DNA of 58,566 nucleotides, from positions 1 through 58,566 of the forward strand of contig PCUL01000460.1 in assembly GCA_002771745.1 (NCBI GenBank), given 5' to 3'. Positions within the stretch are counted from its first letter, which is position 1, and every line of letters begins with the position of its first letter. This stretch comes from Bacteroidetes bacterium CG18_big_fil_WC_8_21_14_2_50_41_14 (GTDB taxonomy: Bacteria > Bacteroidota > Bacteroidia > Bacteroidales > F082). Both the position numbers and the translations under genes were made by a program. The notes beneath the pieces are model-generated. The model made no database searches. It was not told the DNA's origin and saw only the letters and a list, made by a program, of their open reading frames with translations. Shown piece after piece: positions 36,305 to 43,266 of the stretch.

Positions 36305-36820
36305 CTAGCAACCACCACTTTCACCAGATGAGGTATGAGCGGATTGATCCGGATTTTTTTCATACAATAAAGGATAATTCATTTCCCAATTTTTCCAGCC
36401 ATCACTCAGGTAATAAACTTTTTTATACCCTAATTTTTTTAATGTGCAGGCAGCCAGTATGCTTCGCTTTCCTTTTTTGCAATAAATAATAATTTCTTCC
36501 TCTTTTACAGGCATATACAGCATAGCCTCATCCCAAAACGTCTGGTTGTTGATCTCAAATTCGAGAACCCCCCGTGGAATATTTACCGCACCAGGAATAT
36601 AACCCGCATTGAATTCGGCGGGTTCGCGCGTATCAATTAACAAAATCATATCGCCATTATCAATTTTGGTGTGGAGTTGTTCAGCTGTAATTCCCTGGGT
36701 TGTTTCCATGGCCTCGGCAACTATTTCGTCCACATTATTATAATTGCTTTTCTGTTGACAGGAATAAGCAAAAACCAGTATTCCCATCATGCCAATAAGT
36801 TTCATGATTATTTTTTTCAT
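36305..36820 (-). CDS. Rhodanese lipoprotein ending in GGC
   Basis: A 171-residue lipoprotein (lipobox ending AYSC, Cys21) with one rhodanese domain (about 45-150): LLIDTREPAEFNAGYIPGAVNIP, the active loop IIYCKKGKRS with cysteine and the arginine of the canonical CxxGxR loop, and KVYYLSDGWKNW. The C-terminal tail is SAHTSSGESGGC. It is therefore catalytically intact and also bears the terminal cysteine. Last gene of operon III, 28 bases behind the cytochrome b gene, so it is tied to the octaheme reductase. Confidence 0.92.
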   Translation of the reverse strand: MKKIIMKLIGMMGILVFAYSCQQKSNYNNVDEIVAEAMETTQGITAEQLHTKIDNGDMILLIDTREPAEFNAGYIPGAVNIPRGVLEFEINNQTFWDEAMLYMPVKEEEIIIYCKKGKRSILAACTLKKLGYKKVYYLSDGWKNWEMNYPLLYEKNPDQSAHTSSGESGGC

Positions 36821-36848
36821 CTTATTATAGTTTTAATTTGGGCCTGAT

Positions 36849-37610
36849 TTATTTTTTCTGACCTTTTAATTTCTTGTTTTTTACTTTGGTTTCTGTTTCA
36901 TGAAGCGCATTAAGTACAAGTTCTTCAAGTTCCTCATGGCTTTGGCGGGTGCGACTAATTGGTCGGATTTTTAACCCGGTCACTTCAACAGCTTCTTCCA
37001 CAATGTCCTTCACGTCCTCATCATCAACTACTTCCCAGCCCGTTATCATTGCCTTAAGATTTGAAGTTAACGTATGACCGGTGGTGATGAGATACAGGTG
37101 AATGATGAGGAAGGTCAGTAGTAAATAGGCCCCCATGGTATGAATGATGGCCACTGTTTCCAGGCTTTCGATTTCAAACTCCAGGATTGGATAATTGAAA
37201 TACATATACATCAGCCCTGTAATCACCATGGTAGGTATGATCACAATTTTGAGAGCAAAGTAGGTAATCCTTTGTAATGGATTTAGTTTGCTAAGGGTTC
37301 TTTTTTTTACAGGATGGGGTGCATGAGCAAATATTCCCACCAGGTAATAATCCAGTTGAGCCTTCATGTTTTTTGCTGTGGGAAGGTATTGTTTCCACTC
37401 ATCGGTTGTAACATGCCAAAAAATGGCAAAAACAATTAAAACAAGGAAGGCCCATGCCGAGATATTGTGAATGGCCATGGCTTGACTGTATTCAAAAAAA
37501 TGAGTTGTTCCATGGATGTCGAATCCTGTGATTAACAGAGCAAATATTAGTAATGATTGCCCCCAATGCCAGAAACGTTCGAATTTTTTATATAGATATA
37601 CTTTTTTCAT
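36849..37610 (-). CDS. Membrane cytochrome b (thiosulfate-reductase/Otr-associated type)
   Basis: A 253-residue protein with four membrane helices. Histidines suited to two haems b appear in FWHWGQSLLIF, AMAIHNISAWAF, IFWHVTTDEW, VAIIHTMGAYL and IIHLYLITTGHT. It has the cytochrome b561/Ni-hydrogenase-b (PhsC-like) layout and a charged cytoplasmic C-terminus of about 50 residues. It would oxidise menaquinol and feed the octaheme cytochrome encoded 10 bases upstream. ATG 37610 is chosen because the longer frame to 37673 runs back into the octaheme gene. Confidence 0.9.
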   Translation of the reverse strand: MKKVYLYKKFERFWHWGQSLLIFALLITGFDIHGTTHFFEYSQAMAIHNISAWAFLVLIVFAIFWHVTTDEWKQYLPTAKNMKAQLDYYLVGIFAHAPHPVKKRTLSKLNPLQRITYFALKIVIIPTMVITGLMYMYFNYPILEFEIESLETVAIIHTMGAYLLLTFLIIHLYLITTGHTLTSNLKAMITGWEVVDDEDVKDIVEEAVEVTGLKIRPISRTRQSHEELEELVLNALHETETKVKNKKLKGQKK

Positions 37611-37620
37611 TGGTGATTTA

Positions 37621-39219
37621 TTACGGGTTGTCGATTTTGCATTTTCCTCCAAAAACAATCCTGCAAAAGGCATGAAAAGCTATACCGATAATCGAGACCA
37701 GGATAAATGAAACTCCTGCAGTTTCCACAATCGGATTGAAGTCGCGACCTGGCAGGTAAAAGTCGTTCAGCGAAGCCAGTCGGCTATTTGGGCGCGAGTG
37801 GCAATCAATGCATTTTAGTGATTCGCTTGCCGGAGAAACCTGATGGTTTAAAGGCCAGTACATTTCTGTTTCAACAAATCCATATACTCCACTATAGGGT
37901 AGACCGCACGCTGCCATACCTAATTCTGCAGCCTTATTCCAATCAAAATCTGTCCAATAAGCTCCTTTCCCACTTTCTTTATCCCAAAGTTTAGGTTGTA
38001 TTAAAGTCATATTTACTGTGTCGTAGATTTGTTTTCCCCGATGTACTTTAACCGGCCATATTTTTGCCGGAGCATGGCTTTTTTGATGGGTACCTTTATC
38101 GTTGTACGATCCATACAATGTATTCATCTGTACTGGAATTGTAGTAATTTTATCAGTAATCAACTGGTGATTGGCGATGCCGTTAAACCAGAAATACTCA
38201 GGAATTACATGATCATTATAAACGAAATTCCCCTTTATTGATAGATAATTGTGGTTACCATCAGCATCATTTTCATGCATGGGGTTTCCATGTTCGTCTA
38301 ACCGTCCGGCGGTCGACCAATCCCAAATCATTTTGGTGCCATTGGCTTTGGCATATTCTGGTATGTGGCAGGTTTGGCAAGCTACCCGCAATCCATGTTC
38401 ATTAAGAATAGTGCTTTGATGAGGTTTATCGGTATGACATTGTTCGCATGTGGTTCTGTTTTTATTTTCTGAGGAGAGAGCATACACTTTTCCCGGGATT
38501 TGGTGTTTTTCAGTAATATGGCAATCGACACAACTCATGTTTTCGCCTTCGGTCGTCATGTGCACATCTACCTCGCGTGAGCAATCGAGCATGGCTATAT
38601 CCAGGTCTCCATGTTTTACGTTGTTGCCCCCGCCTCCTAAAAAATGACAAACCCCACAATTTTCACGCCCTGGAGATCCTACATGCTGCGATACAAAGTT
38701 TAAGTTAACCGATTCGGCAGGATAGCCTGCTCCACCAGGTTTCTTTTTATAGGTACCTGTTTTATCATGGCAAACCAAACAATCGATGTTGAGAGGATCA
38801 GTAAAATCAAATGAGCTGTCAGTCCATCCATATCCAATATGACAGCGTGTACAGGTGGCTTCACTTCCTGTGATTCCAATACAAAAATTATTGATAATAT
38901 TAGCCTTTCCAAGCGAGACTACTCCTTTGCCTTCAAGCTTTTCGCTGCGCCTCCAATGCCAGTGAGATGTGGCCATAATTTCCTTATCCCGCTCTGTATG
39001 ACATGACAAACAGGCTGCCGTTGCATCGTGGGCACTCGCAAATGGTTGCTGTAAAATCGCAAATTTCGAGTGGTCAGCAGAAGGATTATTGGTATTACCT
39101 GATTTATATACATACTCATTCATCGGGAAAGATCTGATGCTATCCCTATTTGTTCCATTATTGGCAAATAACCAATGGGTGGTGCAAAAAAGGGCAACAA
39201 TTAAGGTCAACTTTTTCAT
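37621..39219 (-). CDS. Octaheme cytochrome c, tetrathionate reductase (OTR) family
   Basis: A 532-residue periplasmic protein with a signal peptide (ending WLFANN) and exactly eight CXXCH sites: CLSCH, CTRCH, CLVCH, CGVCH, CVDCH, CEQCH, CQTCH and CIDCH. The sequence around them (SHWHWRRSEKLEGKG, CHFLGGGGNNVKHGD, HITEKHQIPGK) matches the OTR group known from Shewanella, which reduces tetrathionate, nitrite and hydroxylamine in vitro. A C-terminal membrane helix (about 500-520) would anchor it next to the cytochrome b. The physiological substrate is not proven; rhodanese and Psr neighbours favour a sulfur oxyanion. First gene of operon III; ATG 39219 starts the signal peptide. Confidence 0.95.
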   Translation of the reverse strand: MKKLTLIVALFCTTHWLFANNGTNRDSIRSFPMNEYVYKSGNTNNPSADHSKFAILQQPFASAHDATAACLSCHTERDKEIMATSHWHWRRSEKLEGKGVVSLGKANIINNFCIGITGSEATCTRCHIGYGWTDSSFDFTDPLNIDCLVCHDKTGTYKKKPGGAGYPAESVNLNFVSQHVGSPGRENCGVCHFLGGGGNNVKHGDLDIAMLDCSREVDVHMTTEGENMSCVDCHITEKHQIPGKVYALSSENKNRTTCEQCHTDKPHQSTILNEHGLRVACQTCHIPEYAKANGTKMIWDWSTAGRLDEHGNPMHENDADGNHNYLSIKGNFVYNDHVIPEYFWFNGIANHQLITDKITTIPVQMNTLYGSYNDKGTHQKSHAPAKIWPVKVHRGKQIYDTVNMTLIQPKLWDKESGKGAYWTDFDWNKAAELGMAACGLPYSGVYGFVETEMYWPLNHQVSPASESLKCIDCHSRPNSRLASLNDFYLPGRDFNPIVETAGVSFILVSIIGIAFHAFCRIVFGGKCKIDNP

Positions 39220-39245
39220 GGACTTACTATTATAGATTCCTGGCG

Positions 39246-39275
39246 CAAATGTATTGTGACCACATTTCACACAAA
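39246..39275 (-). promoter_or_regulatory. Promoter of operon III
   Basis: On the minus strand TACATTTG (39253-39246) fits the -7 consensus and TTTG (39275-39272) lies 18 bases upstream. The leader before ATG 39219 is about 20 bases. Confidence 0.55.
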
Positions 39276-39307
39276 GGTTTTTGCATATGATGTTGCGCCT
39301 CAAAAAA

Positions 39308-39323
39308 CATGATTTGCGTCATG
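39308..39323. promoter_or_regulatory. Candidate Crp/Fnr operator between operon III and regulator D
   Basis: CATGA-N6-TCATG is a five-base inverted repeat containing TGA-N6-TCA, as at 30435-30446. It is centred about 46 bases upstream of the regulator D start and about 76 bases upstream of the operon III start, so it could serve both promoters. Confidence 0.5.
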
Positions 39324-39349
39324 AGTGTATGGGGTCGGCTTAATATGTT

Positions 39350-39357
39350 TATCTTTG
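39350..39357 (+). promoter_or_regulatory. -7 box of regulator D, probably giving a leaderless mRNA
   Basis: TATCTTTG ends one base before ATG 39359. The transcript would start inside or just after the start codon, so either this gene is translated leaderlessly or a later in-frame start is used; no good later start precedes the N-terminal cysteines. Confidence 0.5.
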
Positions 39358-39358
39358 T

Positions 39359-40078
39359 ATGCAAAATAGTAAAGTCTTGAGTAACATAGTTGAGCGAATA
39401 AAAACCAGTTGTACTGTTTCTAATATTAGTTGCAGTTGCTTCGATCACCTGACCGAGGAACAAAAGGAGCTCGTGGAGAGAAATCAGGTTATGGTGGAGT
39501 ATAAAAAGGGTGAAGTAATTGTAAAACAAGGAACTTTTACCAGTCACATTCTGTATATCTGCGAGGGATTAGTTAAAGTATTTTACGAAGAAGGTGATCA
39601 GTCACTCATTTTGAGAATTGCCTCGCCAAAAAGTCTTATCGGATTGACATCGTTACCGACCAATCAGAACATTTTCCAATATACAGCATCAGCCTATGTT
39701 AACACAACCGTTAAACTGATCGACATTAATATTATACGAAAGCTTATTTTGGAGAACGGCCGATTTGCTACAGCAATTATCGATGTATTGAGCGAGGTAG
39801 CTATGCAGAAAAACGGCCGTTTTTTTTGTTTGAATCACCGTCAGGCATTTGGAAAACTGGCAGATATAATTCTTTGTTTGGCTGGAAATATATTTAAAAC
39901 GGATAAGTTTGAATTGTTGCTCAGCAGAAAAGAATTAGCCGAATTATCGGGAATGTCAACAGAAAGTGTTATCAGAACATTAAAAAGTTTTCAGGATGAT
40001 GGTTTGATTCGAATAAATGGTAAAACTTTTGAAGTGATAGATCCTGAAGGGTTAATGAAGATTTGCCATTTGGGGTAG
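39359..40078 (+). CDS. Crp/Fnr-family transcriptional regulator D
   Basis: A 239-residue paralogue of regulator C: effector domain (about 40-150; YKKGEVIVKQGTFTSHILYICEGLVKVF), helix-turn-helix (about 185-235; SRKELAELSGMSTESVIRTLKSF). N-terminal cysteines at 18, 25 and 27 make this the most cysteine-rich N-terminus of the four. Divergent from operon III with a palindromic site between the promoters. It probably controls the octaheme reductase operon and itself. Confidence 0.9.
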   Translation: MQNSKVLSNIVERIKTSCTVSNISCSCFDHLTEEQKELVERNQVMVEYKKGEVIVKQGTFTSHILYICEGLVKVFYEEGDQSLILRIASPKSLIGLTSLPTNQNIFQYTASAYVNTTVKLIDINIIRKLILENGRFATAIIDVLSEVAMQKNGRFFCLNHRQAFGKLADIILCLAGNIFKTDKFELLLSRKELAELSGMSTESVIRTLKSFQDDGLIRINGKTFEVIDPEGLMKICHLG

Positions 40079-40442
40079 AATAATCTGCAACATCACAATC
40101 TATCCACACCTTTATTAATAAGCCACATAAATTGCTGTACTACAGAAATAGTCCCTGACCTTTATTTACTTGATTTAAAAGTTCTCTCTTTTTCAAATTA
40201 GAAATCCTCAACACCTTTGAGGTTTATTGTAATTAATCAATAATCCGGTTTTCACCGAGATAACAGCCAGTTGTTGTATCGAAATACAATAATCAAATGC
40301 TGTTTGCGATGGTTTCAAGGTCTATACCCCCGAATTTGCAATCCAGCTTCCCGCTAAAATATTTCTTAGAAAATATATTGAAAAATATTATTAAGTGAAC
40401 TATAGTTCATTACCTTTGCAGCGAACTATTGATTAATAAAAT
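40079..40442. other. Intergenic region with the DUF134 promoter (no gene)
   Basis: This 364-base AT-rich gap separates the sulfur island from the DUF134 cluster. I see no gene or strong terminator in it. The only clear elements are the palindrome and -7 box at 40396-40418. Confidence 0.6.
40396..40418 (+). promoter_or_regulatory. DUF134 promoter with a 14-bp palindromic operator
   Basis: TGAACTATAGTTCA (40396-40409) is a perfect palindrome that ends one base before the -7 box TACCTTTG (40411-40418). A half copy, GAACTAT, recurs at 40423-40429 just after the box. Protein bound here would block polymerase, so repression is the simplest reading, with the DUF134 protein encoded 25 bases downstream as the natural candidate. 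Confidence 0.65.
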
Positions 40443-41033
40443 ATGAGTCCTAGAATTAAAGTACTGCGAAAAGTGCTAAGTCCCCCAATCATCAAAGGTT
40501 TCAAACCCTATGGTTTACAAGCGGGTCAGCAGCATCCTGAGGTAGTCAATTTATTATATGAAGAATATGAAGCCCTGCGCTTAAGCGATTACGACAAACT
40601 TAACCATCATCAGGCCTCAATCATGATGGGAGTATCCAGACCAACCTTTACCAGAATTTACGGATCAGCGCTTCAAAAAGTGGCTAAAGCCATGGTTGAG
40701 GGGAGACAAATTTCAATTGAAGGAGGCAAAGTTTACTTCGACAGCGATTGGTATCAATGCAGCAATTGTCATTGCTATTTCAACAATCCACAAAAAGATA
40801 TCGTGGTTGAAAATTGCCCGCTGTGTGGCCACGATCAAATTAATCAGTTTGATTTTGCGAATGAATCAGAGGATGACCACCCGACGAATTGTGAAGACTT
40901 TTGCGTATGTCCCGGCTGTGGGTTTGAGAAGAAGCATCGGTTCGGAGATCCATGCAATCAACAGACATGTCCGGAATGCAACCATCTTATGATACGTAAA
41001 AAGAGTACAGATCCCAAAAAACAGAAAAACTAA
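40443..41033 (+). CDS. DUF134-family DNA-binding protein with C-terminal zinc ribbons
   Basis: A 196-residue protein. Residues 1-100 match DUF134 (UPF0251), a sigma-region-4-like helix-turn-helix: EEYEALRLSDYDKLNHHQASIMMGVSRPTFTRIY with KVAKAMVEGRQISIEGG. Ordinary members are about 100 residues; here a cysteine-rich extension follows, with CSNCHCYF and CPLCG as one ribbon, and CEDFCVCPGCG and CPEC as a second. It could bind zinc or iron and sense metal or redox state. First gene of a plus-strand cluster of NifX-like and ATPase genes and probably their autoregulated regulator. Confidence 0.85.
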   Translation: MSPRIKVLRKVLSPPIIKGFKPYGLQAGQQHPEVVNLLYEEYEALRLSDYDKLNHHQASIMMGVSRPTFTRIYGSALQKVAKAMVEGRQISIEGGKVYFDSDWYQCSNCHCYFNNPQKDIVVENCPLCGHDQINQFDFANESEDDHPTNCEDFCVCPGCGFEKKHRFGDPCNQQTCPECNHLMIRKKSTDPKKQKN

Positions 41034-41038
41034 AAACC

Positions 41039-41356
41039 ATGAAAATAGCCATTGCTTCAAACGGAAATACCCTGGAATCGACCTTAGACTTAAGTTTTGG
41101 ACGTTGTGCCTACTTTATAATTTATGACAGTGAAAGCAAAGCGATGGAGTTTATTCCCAATCCCAACAGAGATTTGGAAGAAGGAGCAGGTCCTGCTTCG
41201 GTGAACATCATTGCATCACGAAATACCAACAAAATTATATCAAGTGAGTTTGGTGTAAAAATCAAACCCCTGCTCGATAGCCTGAAAATCCAAATGATTG
41301 TACTAAAAGAACCCACGAAAACAATTCAGCAAATCATCAATATGTTAAATCACTAA
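41039..41356 (+). CDS. NifX/NafY-like (dinitrogenase FeMo-cofactor domain) protein, copy 1
   Basis: A 105-residue single-domain protein of the NifB/NifX cofactor-binding fold: KIAIASNGNTLESTLDLSFGRCAYFIIYD at the start, GPASVNIIASRN in the middle. Proteins of this fold bind iron-sulfur or iron-molybdenum clusters; stand-alone copies are common in anaerobes without nitrogenase. One cysteine sits at SFGRC. Five bases after the DUF134 gene, so cotranscribed. Function here is unknown, possibly metallocluster carriage. Confidence 0.85.
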   Translation: MKIAIASNGNTLESTLDLSFGRCAYFIIYDSESKAMEFIPNPNRDLEEGAGPASVNIIASRNTNKIISSEFGVKIKPLLDSLKIQMIVLKEPTKTIQQIINMLNH

Positions 41357-41366
41357 TAATAAAGCT

Positions 41367-41549
41367 ATGCCAAAACTTGATAGAACAGGTCCTGAAGGAG
41401 AAGGTTCTAAAACAGGACGTAAATTGGGAAAATGCAGCAATGCAACTGACAAAGAAAAACTAGAGAAACTCGGCAAGGGAATGGGGAAAAAACGAAATTC
41501 TCAGGGAGAGTTTGGAGAAGGTAAACGCCTTAAAAGCGGATTAAAATAA
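41367..41549 (+). CDS. Small DUF5320-like protein
   Basis: A 60-residue basic, Gly-rich protein. Its opening MPKLDRTGPEGEGSKTGRKLGKC follows the pattern of DUF5320 proteins (an M-P-x-x-D-R-T-G-P start, then TGR and a Cys), which usually lie beside NifX-like and MinD-like genes in anaerobes. The rest is Lys/Gly rich and probably disordered. It is in the cluster with gaps of 10 and 32 bases. Function unknown. Confidence 0.7.
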   Translation: MPKLDRTGPEGEGSKTGRKLGKCSNATDKEKLEKLGKGMGKKRNSQGEFGEGKRLKSGLK

Positions 41550-41581
41550 TTTTTGAAATAAGGTTATTTAAAAATAAATCA

Positions 41582-41959
41582 ATGAAAAAAAGAATCGCAA
41601 TACCAATGGCAGGGAACATGCTATCAGAACATTTTGGCCATTGCCAGCAATTTGCCTATGTTGATGTTGAAAACAACGTCATTACAAACATCGTTATGCT
41701 GGATCCCCCTGAACATCAACCCGGAACATACCCCCGTTGGGTGGCTAACAATGGAGCAACCGATGTAATTGCCGGAGGAATGGGCCCCATGGCCGTAAAC
41801 CTGTTCAACGAAGCAGGGGTTAATGTTTTTGTAGGTGCACCCTTGGATACGGCTACCAATCTGGTCAATAATTTTCTGGCAGATAGGCTTACCCTTAGCG
41901 CCAATTATTGTGACCACCATGGCGACCACGAACATGCTCATGACAATGAAAAAAATTAA
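41582..41959 (+). CDS. NifX/NafY-like protein, copy 2, with His-rich tail
   Basis: A 125-residue cofactor-domain protein: KRIAIPMAGNMLSEHFGHCQQFAYVDVE, GTYPRWVANNGATDVIAGGMGPMAVNLF and GVNVFVGAP. It carries the HFGHC motif that copies 1 and 3 replace with SFGRC or RFGR. The C-terminal tail (YCDHHGDHEHAHDNE) is rich in histidine and acidic residues and could bind metal. The gene overlaps the next by 14 bases. Confidence 0.88.
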   Translation: MKKRIAIPMAGNMLSEHFGHCQQFAYVDVENNVITNIVMLDPPEHQPGTYPRWVANNGATDVIAGGMGPMAVNLFNEAGVNVFVGAPLDTATNLVNNFLADRLTLSANYCDHHGDHEHAHDNEKN

Positions 41960-42389
41960 AATCGGAATTATCATCTGCGACCGGTACCATACTTGTGCCG
42001 GAGGCAAATGTTTTAGAGCATTACAAAATCATGAAGGGGCTTTCAAAATGTATGAAGACCAGGAAGTTGAACTTGCCGCTTATACCACCTGCGGAGGATG
42101 CCCAGGCGGAAATATTGAATATGCCCCCGAAGAGATGAAAAAAAATGGGGTCACACATATTCATTTCGCTACCGGTTTTTTGGTGGGATATCCTCCATGT
42201 CCCTATATGGAACATTATGCAAAGTTTATCCCAGAGAAGTATGGAATGAAAGTCGTTTTCGGGACGCATCCCATTCCCCAAAAATACCATCTGACGCATC
42301 AAAAATTGAACACATGGAATACACCTTTTTTAAAGGAAGCCATAAAACAAACACTAGCGGACGAGAAAACCAGACTTAATTATGACTAA
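41946..42389 (+). CDS. CGGC-domain protein
   Basis: A 147-residue protein with cysteine motifs CDRYHTCAGGKC near the start, TTCGGCPGGN in the centre and PPCPYM later, the pattern of the CGGC-domain family found beside cofactor-assembly genes in anaerobes. Likely to bind an iron-sulfur cluster or metal; no activity is established. ATG 41946 (or 41940) is used; the longer frame from 41835 would run antiphase through most of the previous gene. Its end overlaps the next gene by eight bases, so the cluster is translationally coupled. Confidence 0.85.
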   Translation: MKKIKIGIIICDRYHTCAGGKCFRALQNHEGAFKMYEDQEVELAAYTTCGGCPGGNIEYAPEEMKKNGVTHIHFATGFLVGYPPCPYMEHYAKFIPEKYGMKVVFGTHPIPQKYHLTHQKLNTWNTPFLKEAIKQTLADEKTRLNYD

Positions 42390-43266
42390 CCACAGTCCTG
42401 TTAGAATTGCGATTGCAAGTGGCAAAGGAGGAACCGGAAAAACTACCCTGGCTACCAACCTGGCAGCTTATATAGCTGAACAGGAAGAAGTGGTATTGGT
42501 TGATCTGGATGTTGAGGAGCCGAATTCAGGCCTGTTTTTCAAAGGAGAGTTGATTTATGAGGAACCGAATTTTAAAATGATCCCTCAATGGGATGAACCA
42601 AAATGTACCTTCTGTGGACTGTGTCAGAAAGTGTGTAATTTTCATGCAGTACTACAGCTTGGCCCCACAATCCTTGTTTTTCCCGAATTATGTCATAGCT
42701 GCTATACCTGTTCTGAGTTGTGCCCTACCGAAGCATTGCCAATGATTTCAAAGAGAACCGGAAAACTCAGTAATTTCAGGATAAATAACCTTCATTTTGT
42801 CGAAAGTCGGTTGGATGTAGGAGAAGAACAGGCAGTACCCACGATTTCAAAAACAAAGCAATACAGCAATGAAAATTATGCTCATCTGAGAATCGAAATT
42901 GACGACTGCCCGCCAGGCACTTCCTGCCCGGTAATTGAAGCGACCAAAAATGCCGATTTTGTGATTTTGATTACCGAACCCACTCCCTTTGGTCTGCACG
43001 ATTTAACCCTGGCTGTAGAAACCATGCGCGCGCTTAAGAGACCAATGGGAGTGGTGGTTAATCGCTATGGGATTGGCAATGATGACGTGATCAGGTACTG
43101 TCAAAAAGAAAATATTCCTATCCTGGCAAAGATACCCAACAGCCGCAAAATAGCCGAGCTCTATTCATCAGGGAAGTTAATCTACCAGGAAATCCCGGAG
43201 GTAAAAGAATTATTAAGCACCATTCTTGACTACTGTTTGAAAGCATCGAAAGGAGGCATTGCATGA
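42382..43266 (+). CDS. MinD/Mrp-like ATPase with inserted ferredoxin domain, copy 1
   Basis: A 294-residue P-loop ATPase. The deviant Walker A SGKGGTGKTT lies at residues about 13-22, and two [4Fe-4S] sets, CTFCGLCQKVC and CHSCYTCSELC, are inserted at about 75-115. A further conserved CPPGTSCP segment lies near residue 175. These proteins are thought to couple ATP use with iron-sulfur or cofactor insertion, and they typically occur in pairs, as here. The next gene overlaps by four bases (ATGA). Confidence 0.92.
   Translation: MTNHSPVRIAIASGKGGTGKTTLATNLAAYIAEQEEVVLVDLDVEEPNSGLFFKGELIYEEPNFKMIPQWDEPKCTFCGLCQKVCNFHAVLQLGPTILVFPELCHSCYTCSELCPTEALPMISKRTGKLSNFRINNLHFVESRLDVGEEQAVPTISKTKQYSNENYAHLRIEIDDCPPGTSCPVIEATKNADFVILITEPTPFGLHDLTLAVETMRALKRPMGVVVNRYGIGNDDVIRYCQKENIPILAKIPNSRKIAELYSSGKLIYQEIPEVKELLSTILDYCLKASKGGIA

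Noticed and set aside
41835-41945. Long start for the CGGC-domain gene at 41835
   Set aside because: It would read more than 120 bases out of frame through the preceding NifX-like gene and gives no family similarity.
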